A stretch of DNA of 64,000 nucleotides. Origin: Paenarthrobacter aurescens. Lineage in GTDB: Bacteria > Actinomycetota > Actinomycetes > Actinomycetales > Micrococcaceae. Positions 50,039-59,100 of this stretch are shown here, piece by piece. The DNA is taken from the NCBI RefSeq assembly GCF_025421775.1, contig NZ_JAOEFX010000012.1, forward strand, positions 62,001-126,000, written 5' to 3'. The notes under the pieces are model-generated. The model did not search any database, had not been told where the DNA came from, and was given only the letters and a program-made list of their open reading frames with translations. How positions within the stretch are numbered: the stretch's first letter is position 1; every line of letters begins with the position of its first letter. A program made the translations under genes and the position numbers.

Positions 50039-50872
50039 ATGTTTGAATGGATCATCATGGAAGCCGCGAATTTTCCGCTTGGCTCTGAATCCGATCTGCA
50101 GCACGCGATGGAACAGAATCTAGCTGAGCATGCCAGTCACCTGCACCGTAACCGCCTCGGTGCCTCCGTTGCGAAAACAGCAGATCTCCTGATCGCCGAT
50201 AGCGGCCTGGCCGACGACACCTTCAACATCGTCGCCGCAGCCCAATTCGCTCAGGACACAGCGCAAGCCCGCACTGCAGAGACGGTCCGAACCCTGGCAT
50301 CCACCGGCCGCCCGTTCTCCTGGTGGGTAGGCCCGGCCTCTGCTCCTGGCAATCTTGCCGAATGCCTTGAGAACGCCGGCCTCGAGGCGTCAGAGACAGA
50401 GACAGGCATGTGGAAGGACCTGCACGGCGATCTCCCTGAGACGCGAGTAGAAGACCTGACAATCCGTCAGGTGACCACCCCGGAACAGCTCGCCGATTAC
50501 GCCGCGATCCTCGCTGCAAACTGGAGCCCGCCAGCAGCCACGGTCCAGCAATTCTTTGCCGAGGCCGCAGACTCTGCCCTCGCCACCGATTGTCCCGCTC
50601 GCTACCTGGTCGGATACATAAACGGTCGCCCCGTCTGTTCGGCCGAAGTGTTCTTGCATTCGAGCGTCGCCGGGATTTACAACATTGCCACGCTCGCCTC
50701 CGACCGCCGGCGGGGTTACGGCGGTGCAATCACCGTGGCCGCACTCGACACCGCGCGCGAAGCCGGATACGAAACCGCAGTATTGCAGGCCTCGGAGGAC
50801 GGAGAACCCGTGTACCGCCGTCTCGGGTTTAAACCCTGTGGCCACTTCACGGAATACGCCATCAGTCCCTAA
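50039..50872 (+). CDS. GNAT-family N-acetyltransferase
   Basis: The protein has about 277 residues. The C-terminal half is a GNAT domain: LVGYINGRPVCSAEVFL, acetyl-CoA loop SDRRRGYGGAITVAAL (RxxGxG pattern), then VLQASEDGEPVYRRLGFKPCG. The N-terminal half is a degenerate GNAT-like or regulatory part. Start at ATG 50039 has GAGGAAG very close upstream; an ATG at 50057 is possible. Acceptor unknown. It sits just outside the right-most island repeat. Confidence 0.88.
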   Translation: MFEWIIMEAANFPLGSESDLQHAMEQNLAEHASHLHRNRLGASVAKTADLLIADSGLADDTFNIVAAAQFAQDTAQARTAETVRTLASTGRPFSWWVGPASAPGNLAECLENAGLEASETETGMWKDLHGDLPETRVEDLTIRQVTTPEQLADYAAILAANWSPPAATVQQFFAEAADSALATDCPARYLVGYINGRPVCSAEVFLHSSVAGIYNIATLASDRRRGYGGAITVAALDTAREAGYETAVLQASEDGEPVYRRLGFKPCGHFTEYAISP

Positions 50873-51046
50873 CTCCGCCTTGCCACCTTACGTCCCCTCA
50901 TCGGCACAAGAAACCCCTTTCCGTCGCATAGCCTATTGGGATTGTCCGTGGAAGTGTGCGTGAGGGTTCGTTCTTGCTGGCTCTTCAACATCCTGCACTC
51001 TGGGCGAATCCGCTACCGCGACTGCCCCAGTTCAGAGCCAGCCGCT

Positions 51047-51796
51047 CTATTCCCTCGGCCGCATCAGCGGTGGGTTCAGCACGGCACGGGTGGGGTGGCC
51101 CGCCGTCGGACGCGCCTCGGGAGCGAGCCTGAAAAGCGCAGCCGGCCGTCCGGCGTCGCCTGCTGTCATGCGTCCGACTTCCTCCAGGAAGCCGGGTGTC
51201 CCGGTCGCTTTTCGGTGGAAGTTCCGTGGATCCAGGCGGGTGCCCCATACGGCTTCGTAGACGGCGCGGAGTTGGGCAATGGTGAATTCGTCGCCGCAGA
51301 AGGCCGCACCGAGGGGCGAGTACTCAAGTTTCGACTTTGCCCGTTCCACGGCGTCATCAAGGATGCGTGCATGGTCGAAGGCCAGCTCTGGAACCTCGGC
51401 AACCGGATACCACGCCGCCTGCTCCGCATCGCTGCCGGCCGACAACACCGGGAAGTCCGGTGCCAGCAGCAGGTGCGCCACAGTCAGAACGTCGCCGCGG
51501 GGGTCGCGACCCTTTGGCCCGTAGCTCCCCAACTGCTCCAGGTGCCCGGGAAGATGTTCGACGCCGGTCTCCTCCGCGAGCTCCCGGACCGCCGCCTCGA
51601 GCAGGTCCTCGCCCGCGAGGACGAAACCGCCCGGGAGGGCGAGCTTGCCGCGAAAGGGCTCGATAAGGCGGGTGATGAGCAGGACGTTCAGCTCGCCGTC
51701 CCGCACGGTCAGGGCGACGACGTCGACAGTAACCGGGAAGCGTTCGGGCGCCGGATGGGATTCAGGCATGTATTCATCGTAGGCACTTATCGTCAT
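51047..51796 (-). CDS. nrtR: NrtR-type Nudix regulator/hydrolase
   Basis: The 249-residue protein has an N-terminal Nudix domain and a C-terminal winged helix (EYSPLGAAFCGDEFTIAQLRAVYEAVWG, then DPRNFHRKATGTPGFLEEVG), the two-domain layout of NrtR regulators that sense ADP-ribose and repress NAD-related genes. Unlike many NrtR proteins the Nudix box is intact (GFVLAGEDLLEAAVRELAEETG), so it may also hydrolyse its ligand. The ATG at 51796 lies within a palindrome; the ATG at 51769 (MPESHPAPERF) would leave that palindrome upstream. It is divergent from an SPFH/NAD-kinase-like operon with matching palindromes. The symbol denotes family, not a proven orthologue. Confidence 0.85.
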   Translation of the reverse strand: MTISAYDEYMPESHPAPERFPVTVDVVALTVRDGELNVLLITRLIEPFRGKLALPGGFVLAGEDLLEAAVRELAEETGVEHLPGHLEQLGSYGPKGRDPRGDVLTVAHLLLAPDFPVLSAGSDAEQAAWYPVAEVPELAFDHARILDDAVERAKSKLEYSPLGAAFCGDEFTIAQLRAVYEAVWGTRLDPRNFHRKATGTPGFLEEVGRMTAGDAGRPAALFRLAPEARPTAGHPTRAVLNPPLMRPRE

Positions 51797-51807
51797 GTTG
51801 ACAATAA
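51787..51807. promoter_or_regulatory. NrtR-type palindrome 1 (regulator side)
   Basis: A 21-base site with arms TTATCGTCAT and TTGACAATAA about a central G, two mismatches between arms. It overlaps the longest possible regulator start. The sequence type matches the second site at 51832. Confidence 0.6.
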
Positions 51808-51831
51808 TGCTGAGGTGGCTCTATTGTTTAG

Positions 51832-51852
51832 TTATCGTCAAGTTGACGACAA
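51832..51852. promoter_or_regulatory. NrtR-type palindrome 2 (SPFH side)
   Basis: A 21-base site with arms TTATCGTCAA and TTGACGACAA about a central G, one mismatch. It ends 23 bases before the SPFH start codon, suited to repression. The centre is 45 bases from palindrome 1. Confidence 0.7.
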
Positions 51853-51875
51853 CTAAACAAAGGAGACCGAACATC

Positions 51876-52895
51876 ATGGCCAACATCAAGCGCTACCCCT
51901 GGATCAGCCACTTCCTTGGCAGCCCCACCGGCTACGTCGTGCACCTGCAGAAGGGCACGGTCCGGCACCAGGGAGTCGGTCAGGCATTCTGGTTCCGCCC
52001 CGCGAATTCCGTGCTGAGCGAGGTTCCCGTGGACGACCAGGAACTCCCCACCCTCTTCCACGCCATCACCCGCGACCACCAGGACGTAAGCGTTCAGGCC
52101 AACGTGACCTACCGCTTCATTGACCCCGTGGCCGTCTCCACCAGGCTCGACTTCGGTTTGCAGACTGCGGGCAAAGCTCCGGCAACTGGGCGCGAGCAGG
52201 TCTCCACCATCATCGGCCAGCTGTGCCAGAGCCACGCGATCGACCAGATCGCCACCACCACACTCGCCGAGGCGCTTGAACGCGGGGTCAGCCAACTCCG
52301 GCTGGTTCTCACCGATGCGCTCCGGGCCGACACCAGGCTTCAGTCCACGGGCATCGAGATCCTCGGCGTGCAGGTCCTTGCGATTCGGCCCGAATCCGAC
52401 GTCGAACGTGCCCTGCAGACGCCGGTGCGCGAACAGCTCCAAGCCGAAGCGGACCGGGCTGTGTACGAGAGGCGGGCGGTCGCCGTCGAACGCGAGCGCA
52501 CTATCTCCGAGAACGAGATGGCAAGCCAGATCGAGCTGGCCATGCGGCGCGAAAACCTGGTGGCACAGGAAGGCGCGAACGCCCGCCGTGCAGCCGAAGA
52601 GAAGGCCGCCGCAGGACTTATCGAGGCTCAGGGCTCGGCTGAACGAAAGGGAATCGGCGCAGCAGCCGAAGCGAACCAGATCCGCCTGGTAGGTGAAGCT
52701 GCCGCAGCCCGCGAAGCCGCCACCATGGAGGTCTACCGCGGCATGGAACAGGCCACCCTGCTGGCCCTCGCACTCAAGGACGCAGCCGGCAGCCTGCCGA
52801 ACATCGGGAACCTGACCATCACCCCGGATCTGCTCAGCGGAGCACTCGCCGGGCTGTTCAAGGAACCGGCCGCCACTGCTGAACTCACCAAGTAA
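51876..52895 (+). CDS. SPFH (band 7)-domain protein without membrane anchor
   Basis: This 339-residue protein has an SPFH domain (about 15-190) containing GTVRHQGVGQAFWFRP, VPVDDQELPTLFHAITRDHQDVSVQANVTYRFIDP and LGVQVLAIRPESDVERAL. A long Ala/Glu-rich coiled coil follows (about 190-290; EREQxISENEMASQIELAMRRENL-type heptads). There is no N-terminal membrane helix, unlike flotillins or stomatins, so it may form soluble rings similar to the vault shoulder domain. AAAGGAGA precedes the ATG at 51876. It ends nine bases before an NAD-kinase-like gene, so they form an operon, probably under NrtR control. Confidence 0.88.
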   Translation: MANIKRYPWISHFLGSPTGYVVHLQKGTVRHQGVGQAFWFRPANSVLSEVPVDDQELPTLFHAITRDHQDVSVQANVTYRFIDPVAVSTRLDFGLQTAGKAPATGREQVSTIIGQLCQSHAIDQIATTTLAEALERGVSQLRLVLTDALRADTRLQSTGIEILGVQVLAIRPESDVERALQTPVREQLQAEADRAVYERRAVAVERERTISENEMASQIELAMRRENLVAQEGANARRAAEEKAAAGLIEAQGSAERKGIGAAAEANQIRLVGEAAAAREAATMEVYRGMEQATLLALALKDAAGSLPNIGNLTITPDLLSGALAGLFKEPAATAELTK

Positions 52896-52904
52896 GGTCA
52901 CGTC

Positions 52905-53807
52905 ATGGCAACCCCACGCATCGTTCTCGTCCACCGGCGGACCGAACTCCAGGAGCTCCTGGACCGTCACGCTACCCGCGGCCAGGCAGAATTCTTCCTG
53001 AGCACCCGTGGGCGCAGCATCCAGGACGTGCAGGACCGGCATGATCGCCTCACCACCGCCCTCGCAACCATTCGGGCAGCAGTCCCCTCCGACTGGCGGC
53101 AAGCGGAAGTCGAACGCGCGGACCTGAGCCGGTTCCTGCTCACGGCCGAGGACATCATCGCCGTGGTGGGCCAGGACGGATTGGTGGCGAACGTGGCCAA
53201 GTACCTGAACGGGCAGCCGGTTATCGGCATCGACCCCGAGCCCGGGGCCAACCCCGGAGTCCTCGTCCGGCACACACCGGTAGCGGCGGCTGCCCTGCTC
53301 CGCGCCGGTGACGTCGGTCGGCTGCGCTGCCAGGACCTCACCACCGTCACGGCCACGCTCGACGACGGGCAGCAGCTTTCGGCGCTCAACGAAGTTTTCG
53401 TCGGGCACGCCTCGCACCAGTCGGCGAAGTACTCCATTTCGGTGCCGAGTTTCACGCAGGCCGGCGGGCAGACCGAGCGGCAGTCGTCGTCCGGACTGAT
53501 CGTTTCCACGGGCACCGGCGCAACCGGGTGGTGCGCTTCGATTGCCTTGGAACGCGGCGGACGCGCACTCCCTGCACCCACAGATCCCCGGCTCGCGTGG
53601 TTCGTCCGGGAGGCCTGGCCGTCACCTGTGACCGGCGCGTCGCTGACGGAAGGGGTCCTGGAATCCGGGGAAGTGCTGCGGATTACCGTCGCATCTGACC
53701 AATTGGTGGTGTTCGGCGATGGCATGGAAGATGACCGGCTGACGGCCTCGTGGGGACAGGAGATCACGGTTCAGCTGGGGCAGCGGCCGCTGCGGCTGGT
53801 CGTTTGA
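52905..53807 (+). CDS. NAD-kinase-like protein (diverged)
   Basis: This 300-residue protein has the NAD/diacylglycerol kinase fold signs: VVGQDGLVANVAKYL at residues 87-101 (normally GGDGT), NE at 162-163, and the glycine-rich STGTGATGW at 201-209. The first motif is altered (GQDGL), so catalysis is uncertain. The N-terminal 80 residues are not the normal NadK leader. Translationally close to the SPFH gene and probably controlled by the NrtR-like regulator, it may bind or modify NAD or a related nucleotide. A role in NAD-linked stress response or defence is inference. Confidence 0.8.
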   Translation: MATPRIVLVHRRTELQELLDRHATRGQAEFFLSTRGRSIQDVQDRHDRLTTALATIRAAVPSDWRQAEVERADLSRFLLTAEDIIAVVGQDGLVANVAKYLNGQPVIGIDPEPGANPGVLVRHTPVAAAALLRAGDVGRLRCQDLTTVTATLDDGQQLSALNEVFVGHASHQSAKYSISVPSFTQAGGQTERQSSSGLIVSTGTGATGWCASIALERGGRALPAPTDPRLAWFVREAWPSPVTGASLTEGVLESGEVLRITVASDQLVVFGDGMEDDRLTASWGQEITVQLGQRPLRLVV

Positions 53808-53932
53808 GTGCCTCCCCTTTTAGAAGCGATGTAAACCAACCGAAGCGACTTAATCCATTCGGTGTACTATTGGAGACTGACCCGCTCCCTTCATGTGGGC
53901 TACTCATCTCCCGACTCACCCGAGGAGCTTCC

Positions 53933-54895
53933 GTGAGCCATCCTGAACAAGCTACGGAACAACATAATCCGGCTTATCGGCCCCAGCCGGCCCCAGGCCG
54001 CGGCGCCGCCCGGGCTTGGCTGATTGGCCTCCTGGCCGGAGCTCTTGGTTTGGCCCCTTGGTGGATCACCGGAGCCAGACTGCCCTTACAAAACCTGTGG
54101 GCAACGCAGGCCTGGCCGGATCAGATGCCCCTCGCCTTGCTGCCCCTGAGCCAATACGAACTGACAACCATCGTTGCTCTTCTGACGGTGGGAGGAGCTG
54201 CCGCCGGAATCGCCGTTCGCATCTGGTCCCCCGCCCGCCGTCGGCTCGTCAGCTGGTGCGCCGCCGCCGGCGTTTTCACTGTCCAACTCATCGCCGCCGT
54301 CCAATCGTTCTTTGTGCTCCAGGAGGGCCTCGCCCCTGGGAGCATGTCCGGACTCTACTTCGGCGGACTTCTGACCGGCGTCATCGGCTCCATGATCGCG
54401 GCGCTCGTCGCATTAGTGCTGACCGCTTCCCCTTCGACGCTCAAGACCACCATCGGATGTGGGCTTATGGCAGTTCCTCTCACTTCCTGGGCTGTCGAAT
54501 GGGTGGTCGGCGTGATGGGTTACATCAATGTGCCCGCTGCTGTGCCGACCATCGCACGATGGGTTCCCGCGGTCCTCGTCGGTTGTGCGCTGGCTTGGTG
54601 TGGGCTCTGGCCCGCCCGACGAATTGTGGCTTGGATTCTCAACCTTGTGTTCTTGTGGGTGATTCCTGCCTTGTTTACATCGGTGCAGTACGTTCTGGGA
54701 ACTCGAGCCCTGGCCGGAGACCTTCCGGAAATGCTGCTGATGAGCAGGCAAATCCTCACAGCAACGCTCGGCCCTGATGGAGGAGCTTTGCCAACTATCC
54801 TGCTTGCGCTTGCCATCGGGTTGGTGGGGGTCGGAGCGCGTGCCATCGTATCCCGCAGGCGCTCGGAGAGTAGTCAATGGTCAGCTGGAAACTAA
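53933..54895 (+). CDS. integral membrane protein, unknown
   Basis: This 320-residue protein has a cytoplasmic Pro/Gln-rich N-terminus (about 40 residues) and about seven to eight hydrophobic helices (AWLIGLLAGALGLAPWWI, TTIVALLTVGGAAAGIAV, LVSWCAAAGVFTVQLIAAV and further). No known transporter motif was recognised. GAGGAG stands six bases before the GTG at 53933; the open frame upstream is judged non-coding. Seemingly monocistronic. Confidence 0.8.
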   Translation: MSHPEQATEQHNPAYRPQPAPGRGAARAWLIGLLAGALGLAPWWITGARLPLQNLWATQAWPDQMPLALLPLSQYELTTIVALLTVGGAAAGIAVRIWSPARRRLVSWCAAAGVFTVQLIAAVQSFFVLQEGLAPGSMSGLYFGGLLTGVIGSMIAALVALVLTASPSTLKTTIGCGLMAVPLTSWAVEWVVGVMGYINVPAAVPTIARWVPAVLVGCALAWCGLWPARRIVAWILNLVFLWVIPALFTSVQYVLGTRALAGDLPEMLLMSRQILTATLGPDGGALPTILLALAIGLVGVGARAIVSRRRSESSQWSAGN

Positions 54896-54978
54896 ATGGC
54901 GCCATCGTCAAAGACGGATAGTGTTATCTCGGTTGGGAACCGCCCGGCTGCAAAAGTAGACCCAATGGGGGAAATAGA

Positions 54979-55701
54979 GTGAAGAAGTTTGCGCTGCAGA
55001 GCGTCGGCATATCGGCGTTGGTAATGATGGCACTGACCGGCTGCGGCGGGTCAACCGGTTCCACTGATGCGGCTTCGCCGGAGGCTACGGCATCGCCTGC
55101 GCCCACTGCAGCCAAGCAGTACACCAACGACGAGCTCGTTGAACTGGTCAAGCAGATCAAGCCCAAATCCGGCAAGGAACTGACCGTTGCCTCCAGCGAG
55201 GAACTCGCCCAGGAGAATCCCATGAAAGCTCTCATGAGCATGTTCACCATCGAACCGGCTGAGTGCAAGGACCTTGCAACGCTGGGCGGCAGTGAGACCC
55301 TCGCCGGATCAACCACGGCTGCCGGCGCAGATCTGGACGCCGAATCGGGGGTCATGACCATGGTTACCCTGACGTCCGGGCTCGATAAGCAGAAGCTCCA
55401 GGACAGCATCGATAAGAGCGGCGTCCAGGCCGAGAAGTGCGCGAAGATGACGCTGTCCATGTCCGGGCAATCGATGAACGTCTCAACTGAAAAGTTCGAC
55501 GGCATCAACACGGTCCCCGGAACTGTGGCCTACAAAACCGAAATGTCTACAGCCAGCGGCTCGGCACAAACCACCTACATGGCCTACGCCATCAAGGATG
55601 GGGTGCTGATTTCCGCTACGGCATCCGGCAAGGGCTCAGAAGCCAACGGCGTTGCCACTGCTGGAGACCTCATGGAGCAGGCCGCAGCCCTGATCAAATA
55701 G
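54979..55701 (+). CDS. hypothetical lipoprotein
   Basis: This 240-residue protein has a signal peptide and lipobox (ALTGC, lipid on Cys22), and a Ser/Thr/Ala-rich linker. Its soluble domain is rich in Thr/Ser/Lys (NDELVELVKQIKPKSGKELTVAS, MTMVTLTSGLDKQKLQDSIDKSG). No recognised domain; the pattern resembles other actinobacterial LppX-like or DUF lipoproteins. GTG start with GGGGGAAA upstream. It ends at a strong terminator. Confidence 0.85.
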   Translation: MKKFALQSVGISALVMMALTGCGGSTGSTDAASPEATASPAPTAAKQYTNDELVELVKQIKPKSGKELTVASSEELAQENPMKALMSMFTIEPAECKDLATLGGSETLAGSTTAAGADLDAESGVMTMVTLTSGLDKQKLQDSIDKSGVQAEKCAKMTLSMSGQSMNVSTEKFDGINTVPGTVAYKTEMSTASGSAQTTYMAYAIKDGVLISATASGKGSEANGVATAGDLMEQAAALIK

Positions 55702-55709
55702 CAGTCCCC

Positions 55710-55758
55710 GCGCAGCAAAGGCCGCGACCCTTACCGGGGGTCGCGGCCTTTGCTGCGC
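55710..55758 (+). terminator. long perfect terminator hairpin
   Basis: Positions 55710-55730 pair with 55738-55758, a perfect 21-bp stem with a 7-base loop. It is located between the lipoprotein gene and a convergent small gene. Confidence 0.8.
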
Positions 55759-55771
55759 AGGATCGGGAAAT

Positions 55772-56089
55772 CTAGATGTCGAGTCCAGGCACTGATGCCT
55801 TTAAAAGAACGATCACTTCAGGTTCGATTTGAGGCTCCCCGACCAGGCTCACAATCGGCTCGTACCACCGCAATACACAATTCGAATTAAGCCTGCCGAA
55901 TGCAATCAGATCTTCGTCCAACAGCTGATCCTCGCGGATCAGCTTGCGAAGGGAAGACAGTGACTTTGACGCAAGAATGATCAGCTCTGCGTCAACCGGA
56001 GCGATCGGTTCGCCGCTTGACCACGATCGGAGAGGCTCGCCCGGCCTGTAGTTGGACGATTCCCGGGGCAATTCTGGTGTGCTGCTCAT
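55772..56089 (-). CDS. small hypothetical protein
   Basis: The 105-residue acidic, soluble protein begins MSSTPELPRESSNYRPGEPL and contains LIILASKSLSSLRKLIREDQLLDEDLIAFG. No family is recognised. It ends beside the 55710 terminator. It resembles in style the orphan proteins of the 42-50 kb island but has no repeat nearby. Confidence 0.6.
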   Translation of the reverse strand: MSSTPELPRESSNYRPGEPLRSWSSGEPIAPVDAELIILASKSLSSLRKLIREDQLLDEDLIAFGRLNSNCVLRWYEPIVSLVGEPQIEPEVIVLLKASVPGLDI

Positions 56090-56302
56090 CGCGTGCAGTC
56101 TACCGCCGGCCAGTCAGGCCAATTGAGCTACAGGCATATTGGCGGCCCCACGCCGATGAGTCATGCCCAACCCGAGAACGATGCCTCCCGTATTTCCATA
56201 TCAGCCGACTCAAGGAGGCCTGTCCATTCTGCCCGCAAAAGGAGCGGCGGATCCTTGAACGGACATTGCGACTGGTTATTCCGTGTGCAGTAAATTCCAG
56301 CT

Positions 56303-57064
56303 TCAGATCTCGGATACTGCCCGACGGTAGTCGACGCTCCCGCGCCAGGAAGCAAGGGCGGCGCGGTCTTCGTCGTTGAGCCCTGCAGCCGCAATGAAAT
56401 CGTCCAAGTCGAAGCCATCCAAAGCGGCACGAAACGCTCCCTCCGTGGTCGTTCCGTGGCGCATGCAGAGTTCATTGAGCTGGGGTTCAGCACTGTTCCG
56501 GTTGCTGCTGGCAGCTCGTAAGTCGCCAAGTCTCACTGTCTCCAGATAGTCATGGACAATGGCCTCCTGCTGGACGCCCGCCGCCGAGAGCAGGAGCATC
56601 GCAACAATCCCGGTTCTGTCCCTGCCGCCCATGCAATGGAAAAGGACGCCGCCCGATGGCGCGTTCAGGATTGAAGAAAGAGCGGCGCCTGCACGTTCAG
56701 GCATCGCCCTGAGATGCGGCAGGAAATAGAGGGCTGTGCCCACCAGGCCGCTGTCCCAGTAGCCTGCCCAGAACTCCGTGTTCTCCAAGCCGTCGAGATC
56801 GACGTGGACGGTTGTGAGCCACGGGGGCCGCTCTTGGATGTCCATCTCCCGCTCCCGTTGTTGACGCAGGTCAACGACTGTGCGGATCCCGGCGTCATAG
56901 AGGGATTGCCAGCCGCCCGCCGTCAGCAAGTCGACATTTTCACTGCGGAAGAAGACCCCACGGGGCGTGAATGTCTCATCGGCACGCTTGAGCCCTCCGA
57001 GATCGCGGCCATTGATGAGCCCCTCAGCGTGCAGAGTGCGGTCTTCGCCATCGCTTATTCCCAT
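56303..57064 (-). CDS. tyrosine/serine protein phosphatase (PTP/DSP-like)
   Basis: This 253-residue protein has the active site HCMGGRDRTG (Cx5R pattern) near residue 150, GLINGRDLGGL and FFRSENVDLLTAGGWQSLYDAGIRTVVDLR upstream. The layout matches bacterial tyrosine phosphatases of the Y_phosphatase3/IphP-like family. The start is ATG 57064 (MGISDGEDR); the frame upstream lacks a ribosome site. It would dephosphorylate protein tyrosine/serine or phosphoinositide-like substrates. Confidence 0.9.
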   Translation of the reverse strand: MGISDGEDRTLHAEGLINGRDLGGLKRADETFTPRGVFFRSENVDLLTAGGWQSLYDAGIRTVVDLRQQREREMDIQERPPWLTTVHVDLDGLENTEFWAGYWDSGLVGTALYFLPHLRAMPERAGAALSSILNAPSGGVLFHCMGGRDRTGIVAMLLLSAAGVQQEAIVHDYLETVRLGDLRAASSNRNSAEPQLNELCMRHGTTTEGAFRAALDGFDLDDFIAAAGLNDEDRAALASWRGSVDYRRAVSEI

Positions 57065-57256
57065 GCACCCAGTAAAGCAAGCCCGCCAACCCGCTCGGTG
57101 AAGGCCCTGAACGCTACGCCTAGGAACCGTTCCCAAGTCTTCCGCCTTACCCCCAAACCCACCCGATTTTCAACCGTTGTCCCCTTGCAGAGCCCCGGGG
57201 TAGGGTGACCGGACCGTCCACCCACATCAACGTCTGGAACAACTCTGGGAGACACC

Positions 57257-59092
57257 ATGACACATGTGAGACGTCAACTGGCTGCTGTCACGGCAGCCTT
57301 GGCACTAACCGTGACAAGCGGAGCGATGGCGAGTCCCGCCGTCGCTGATCCCCGCGCAACTGACAAAAATCCCACGGCAACCGGCTACGGCGGTGCCGTG
57401 AGCACCGTGGATCCCGAGGCTTCGGCTGCCGCCATTGAAGTACTGAAGAGAGGCGGCAACGCAGCAGACGCCGCGGTCGCAGCGGCAGCCACCCTTGGTG
57501 TCACCGAACCCTACAGCGCCGGCATTGGAGGCGGCGGTTACTTCGTCTTCTACGACGCGAAAACCAAGCAAGTTGGCACCATTGATGGCCGAGAGACCGC
57601 TCCGGCAGATATGAAGCCCGACGCCTTCATCGACCCTGCCACCAAGCAGCCCTACAAGTTCACGCCGGATCTGGTTACCAGCGGCGTCTCCGTCGGAGTC
57701 CCCGGCACACCCGCAACGTGGGAGCGCGCGCTGGAGCGTTGGGGCACCCTGGAACTTGGCGAGGCACTGAAGCCCGCCATCAAGGTGGCAAACCGTGGAT
57801 TCGTGGTGGACGAAACCTTCCGCCAGCAGACAAAGGACAACCTGGCACGGTTCAACAATTTCACCTCCACTCAGGAACTGTTCCTCCCGGGTGGCGACGC
57901 TCCCGCCGTCGGAAGTGTCTTCAAGAACCACGACCTCGCGGCGACGTACCGGCTGCTGGCAAAAGAGGGCACCGAGGCCTTTTACGGGGGCCCGCTCGCT
58001 GAGGACATCGCCAAGACGGTCCAAGCCCCACCCAAGGTGGCGAAGCCGACGCTTCCCATTCCGGTCGGCGTCATGACTGCCCAGGATTTGGCCAATTACA
58101 AGGTGCTGGACCAGGACGCCACCAAGGTGGAATACCGCGGCTATGACGTCTACGGCATGGCGCCTTCCAGCAGCGGCGGCACCACAGTGGGTGAGTCCCT
58201 GAACATCCTGGAGAACTATGACCTCAAGGACATGCAGCCAGTCGACGCCCTGCATCACTACTTCGAAGCCAGCTCCCTGGCCTTCGCCGATCGCGGCGCC
58301 TATGTGGGCGATCCCGCCTTTGTAAATGTGCCCACCAAGACGCTGCTGGATCCAGTCTTCGCGAAGGAACGCTCCTGCGAAATTGACCCGACGACGGCGG
58401 CCGCCAAGCCTGTCGCCCCCGGAAATATACAGACGTACGACGGCGCGTGCCCCGCTGCCGTGGCGCCCCTCGCCAATGAGACGGATACGGAGAACATCTC
58501 CACGACGAACCTGACGGTCGCCGACAAATGGGGCAACGTTGTGGAGTACACGCTCACAATCGAGCAGACCGGCGGTTCGGGAATTGTTGTTCCGGGCCGG
58601 GGCTTCCTGCTGAACAACGAACTGACTGACTTCAGCACGGTCTATGACCCGAAGGATCCCAACCGGATCGAGCCGAACAAGCGGCCGCGGTCCTCAATGT
58701 CGCCGACCATCATTTTGAAGGACCAGAAGCCGTTCCTGGCACTGGGTTCCCCCGGCGGATCGACCATCATCACAACCGTGCTGCAGACAATCCTGAACCG
58801 CGTCGATTTGGGCATGACCGTCTCCGAAGCGCTCGCTGCGCCACGTGCCGCACCGCGGAATGGCGCGACTGTCAGCTCGGAGCCTGCCTTCATCGATGCC
58901 TATGGTCCGGCGCTGGAGTCGTTGGGTCATGATCTGGTGCCGGCGGGTGATGCCTTCACATCGGCGGCGGAGATAGGTGCTGCGACGGCCATCGAATTCG
59001 ATAAGGACGGAAAGATGACCGCGGCCGCCGAGCCGGTTCGTCGAGGTGGAGGGTCGGCGATAGTGGTGAAACCGGACAAATCTGGCCGATAG
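57257..59092 (+). CDS. ggt: gamma-glutamyltransferase (secreted)
   Basis: This 611-residue protein has a signal peptide ending near ASPAVA, and an N-terminal large subunit (GGNAADAAVAAAATLGVTEPYSAGIGGGGYFVFYD, DGRETAP). The autocleavage/nucleophile threonine is near residue 416 in STTNLTVAD. Small-subunit motifs follow (RPRSSMSPTI, LGSPGGSTIITTVLQ). It transfers or hydrolyses gamma-glutamyl groups of glutathione or other thiol peptides outside the cell. Length is normal. It stands alone; the divergent gene is the phosphatase. Confidence 0.94.
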   Translation: MTHVRRQLAAVTAALALTVTSGAMASPAVADPRATDKNPTATGYGGAVSTVDPEASAAAIEVLKRGGNAADAAVAAAATLGVTEPYSAGIGGGGYFVFYDAKTKQVGTIDGRETAPADMKPDAFIDPATKQPYKFTPDLVTSGVSVGVPGTPATWERALERWGTLELGEALKPAIKVANRGFVVDETFRQQTKDNLARFNNFTSTQELFLPGGDAPAVGSVFKNHDLAATYRLLAKEGTEAFYGGPLAEDIAKTVQAPPKVAKPTLPIPVGVMTAQDLANYKVLDQDATKVEYRGYDVYGMAPSSSGGTTVGESLNILENYDLKDMQPVDALHHYFEASSLAFADRGAYVGDPAFVNVPTKTLLDPVFAKERSCEIDPTTAAAKPVAPGNIQTYDGACPAAVAPLANETDTENISTTNLTVADKWGNVVEYTLTIEQTGGSGIVVPGRGFLLNNELTDFSTVYDPKDPNRIEPNKRPRSSMSPTIILKDQKPFLALGSPGGSTIITTVLQTILNRVDLGMTVSEALAAPRAAPRNGATVSSEPAFIDAYGPALESLGHDLVPAGDAFTSAAEIGAATAIEFDKDGKMTAAAEPVRRGGGSAIVVKPDKSGR

Positions 59093-59100
59093 GGAGTACC

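Noticed and set aside
51828..53417. Long minus-strand frame opposite the SPFH and NAD-kinase-like genes
   Set aside because: Shadow frame crossing two real genes and their junction.
53750..53932. Extended N-terminus of the membrane protein at 53933
   Set aside because: It overlaps the end of the NAD-kinase-like gene and is Ala-rich shadow sequence; the GTG at 53933 has a good ribosome site.
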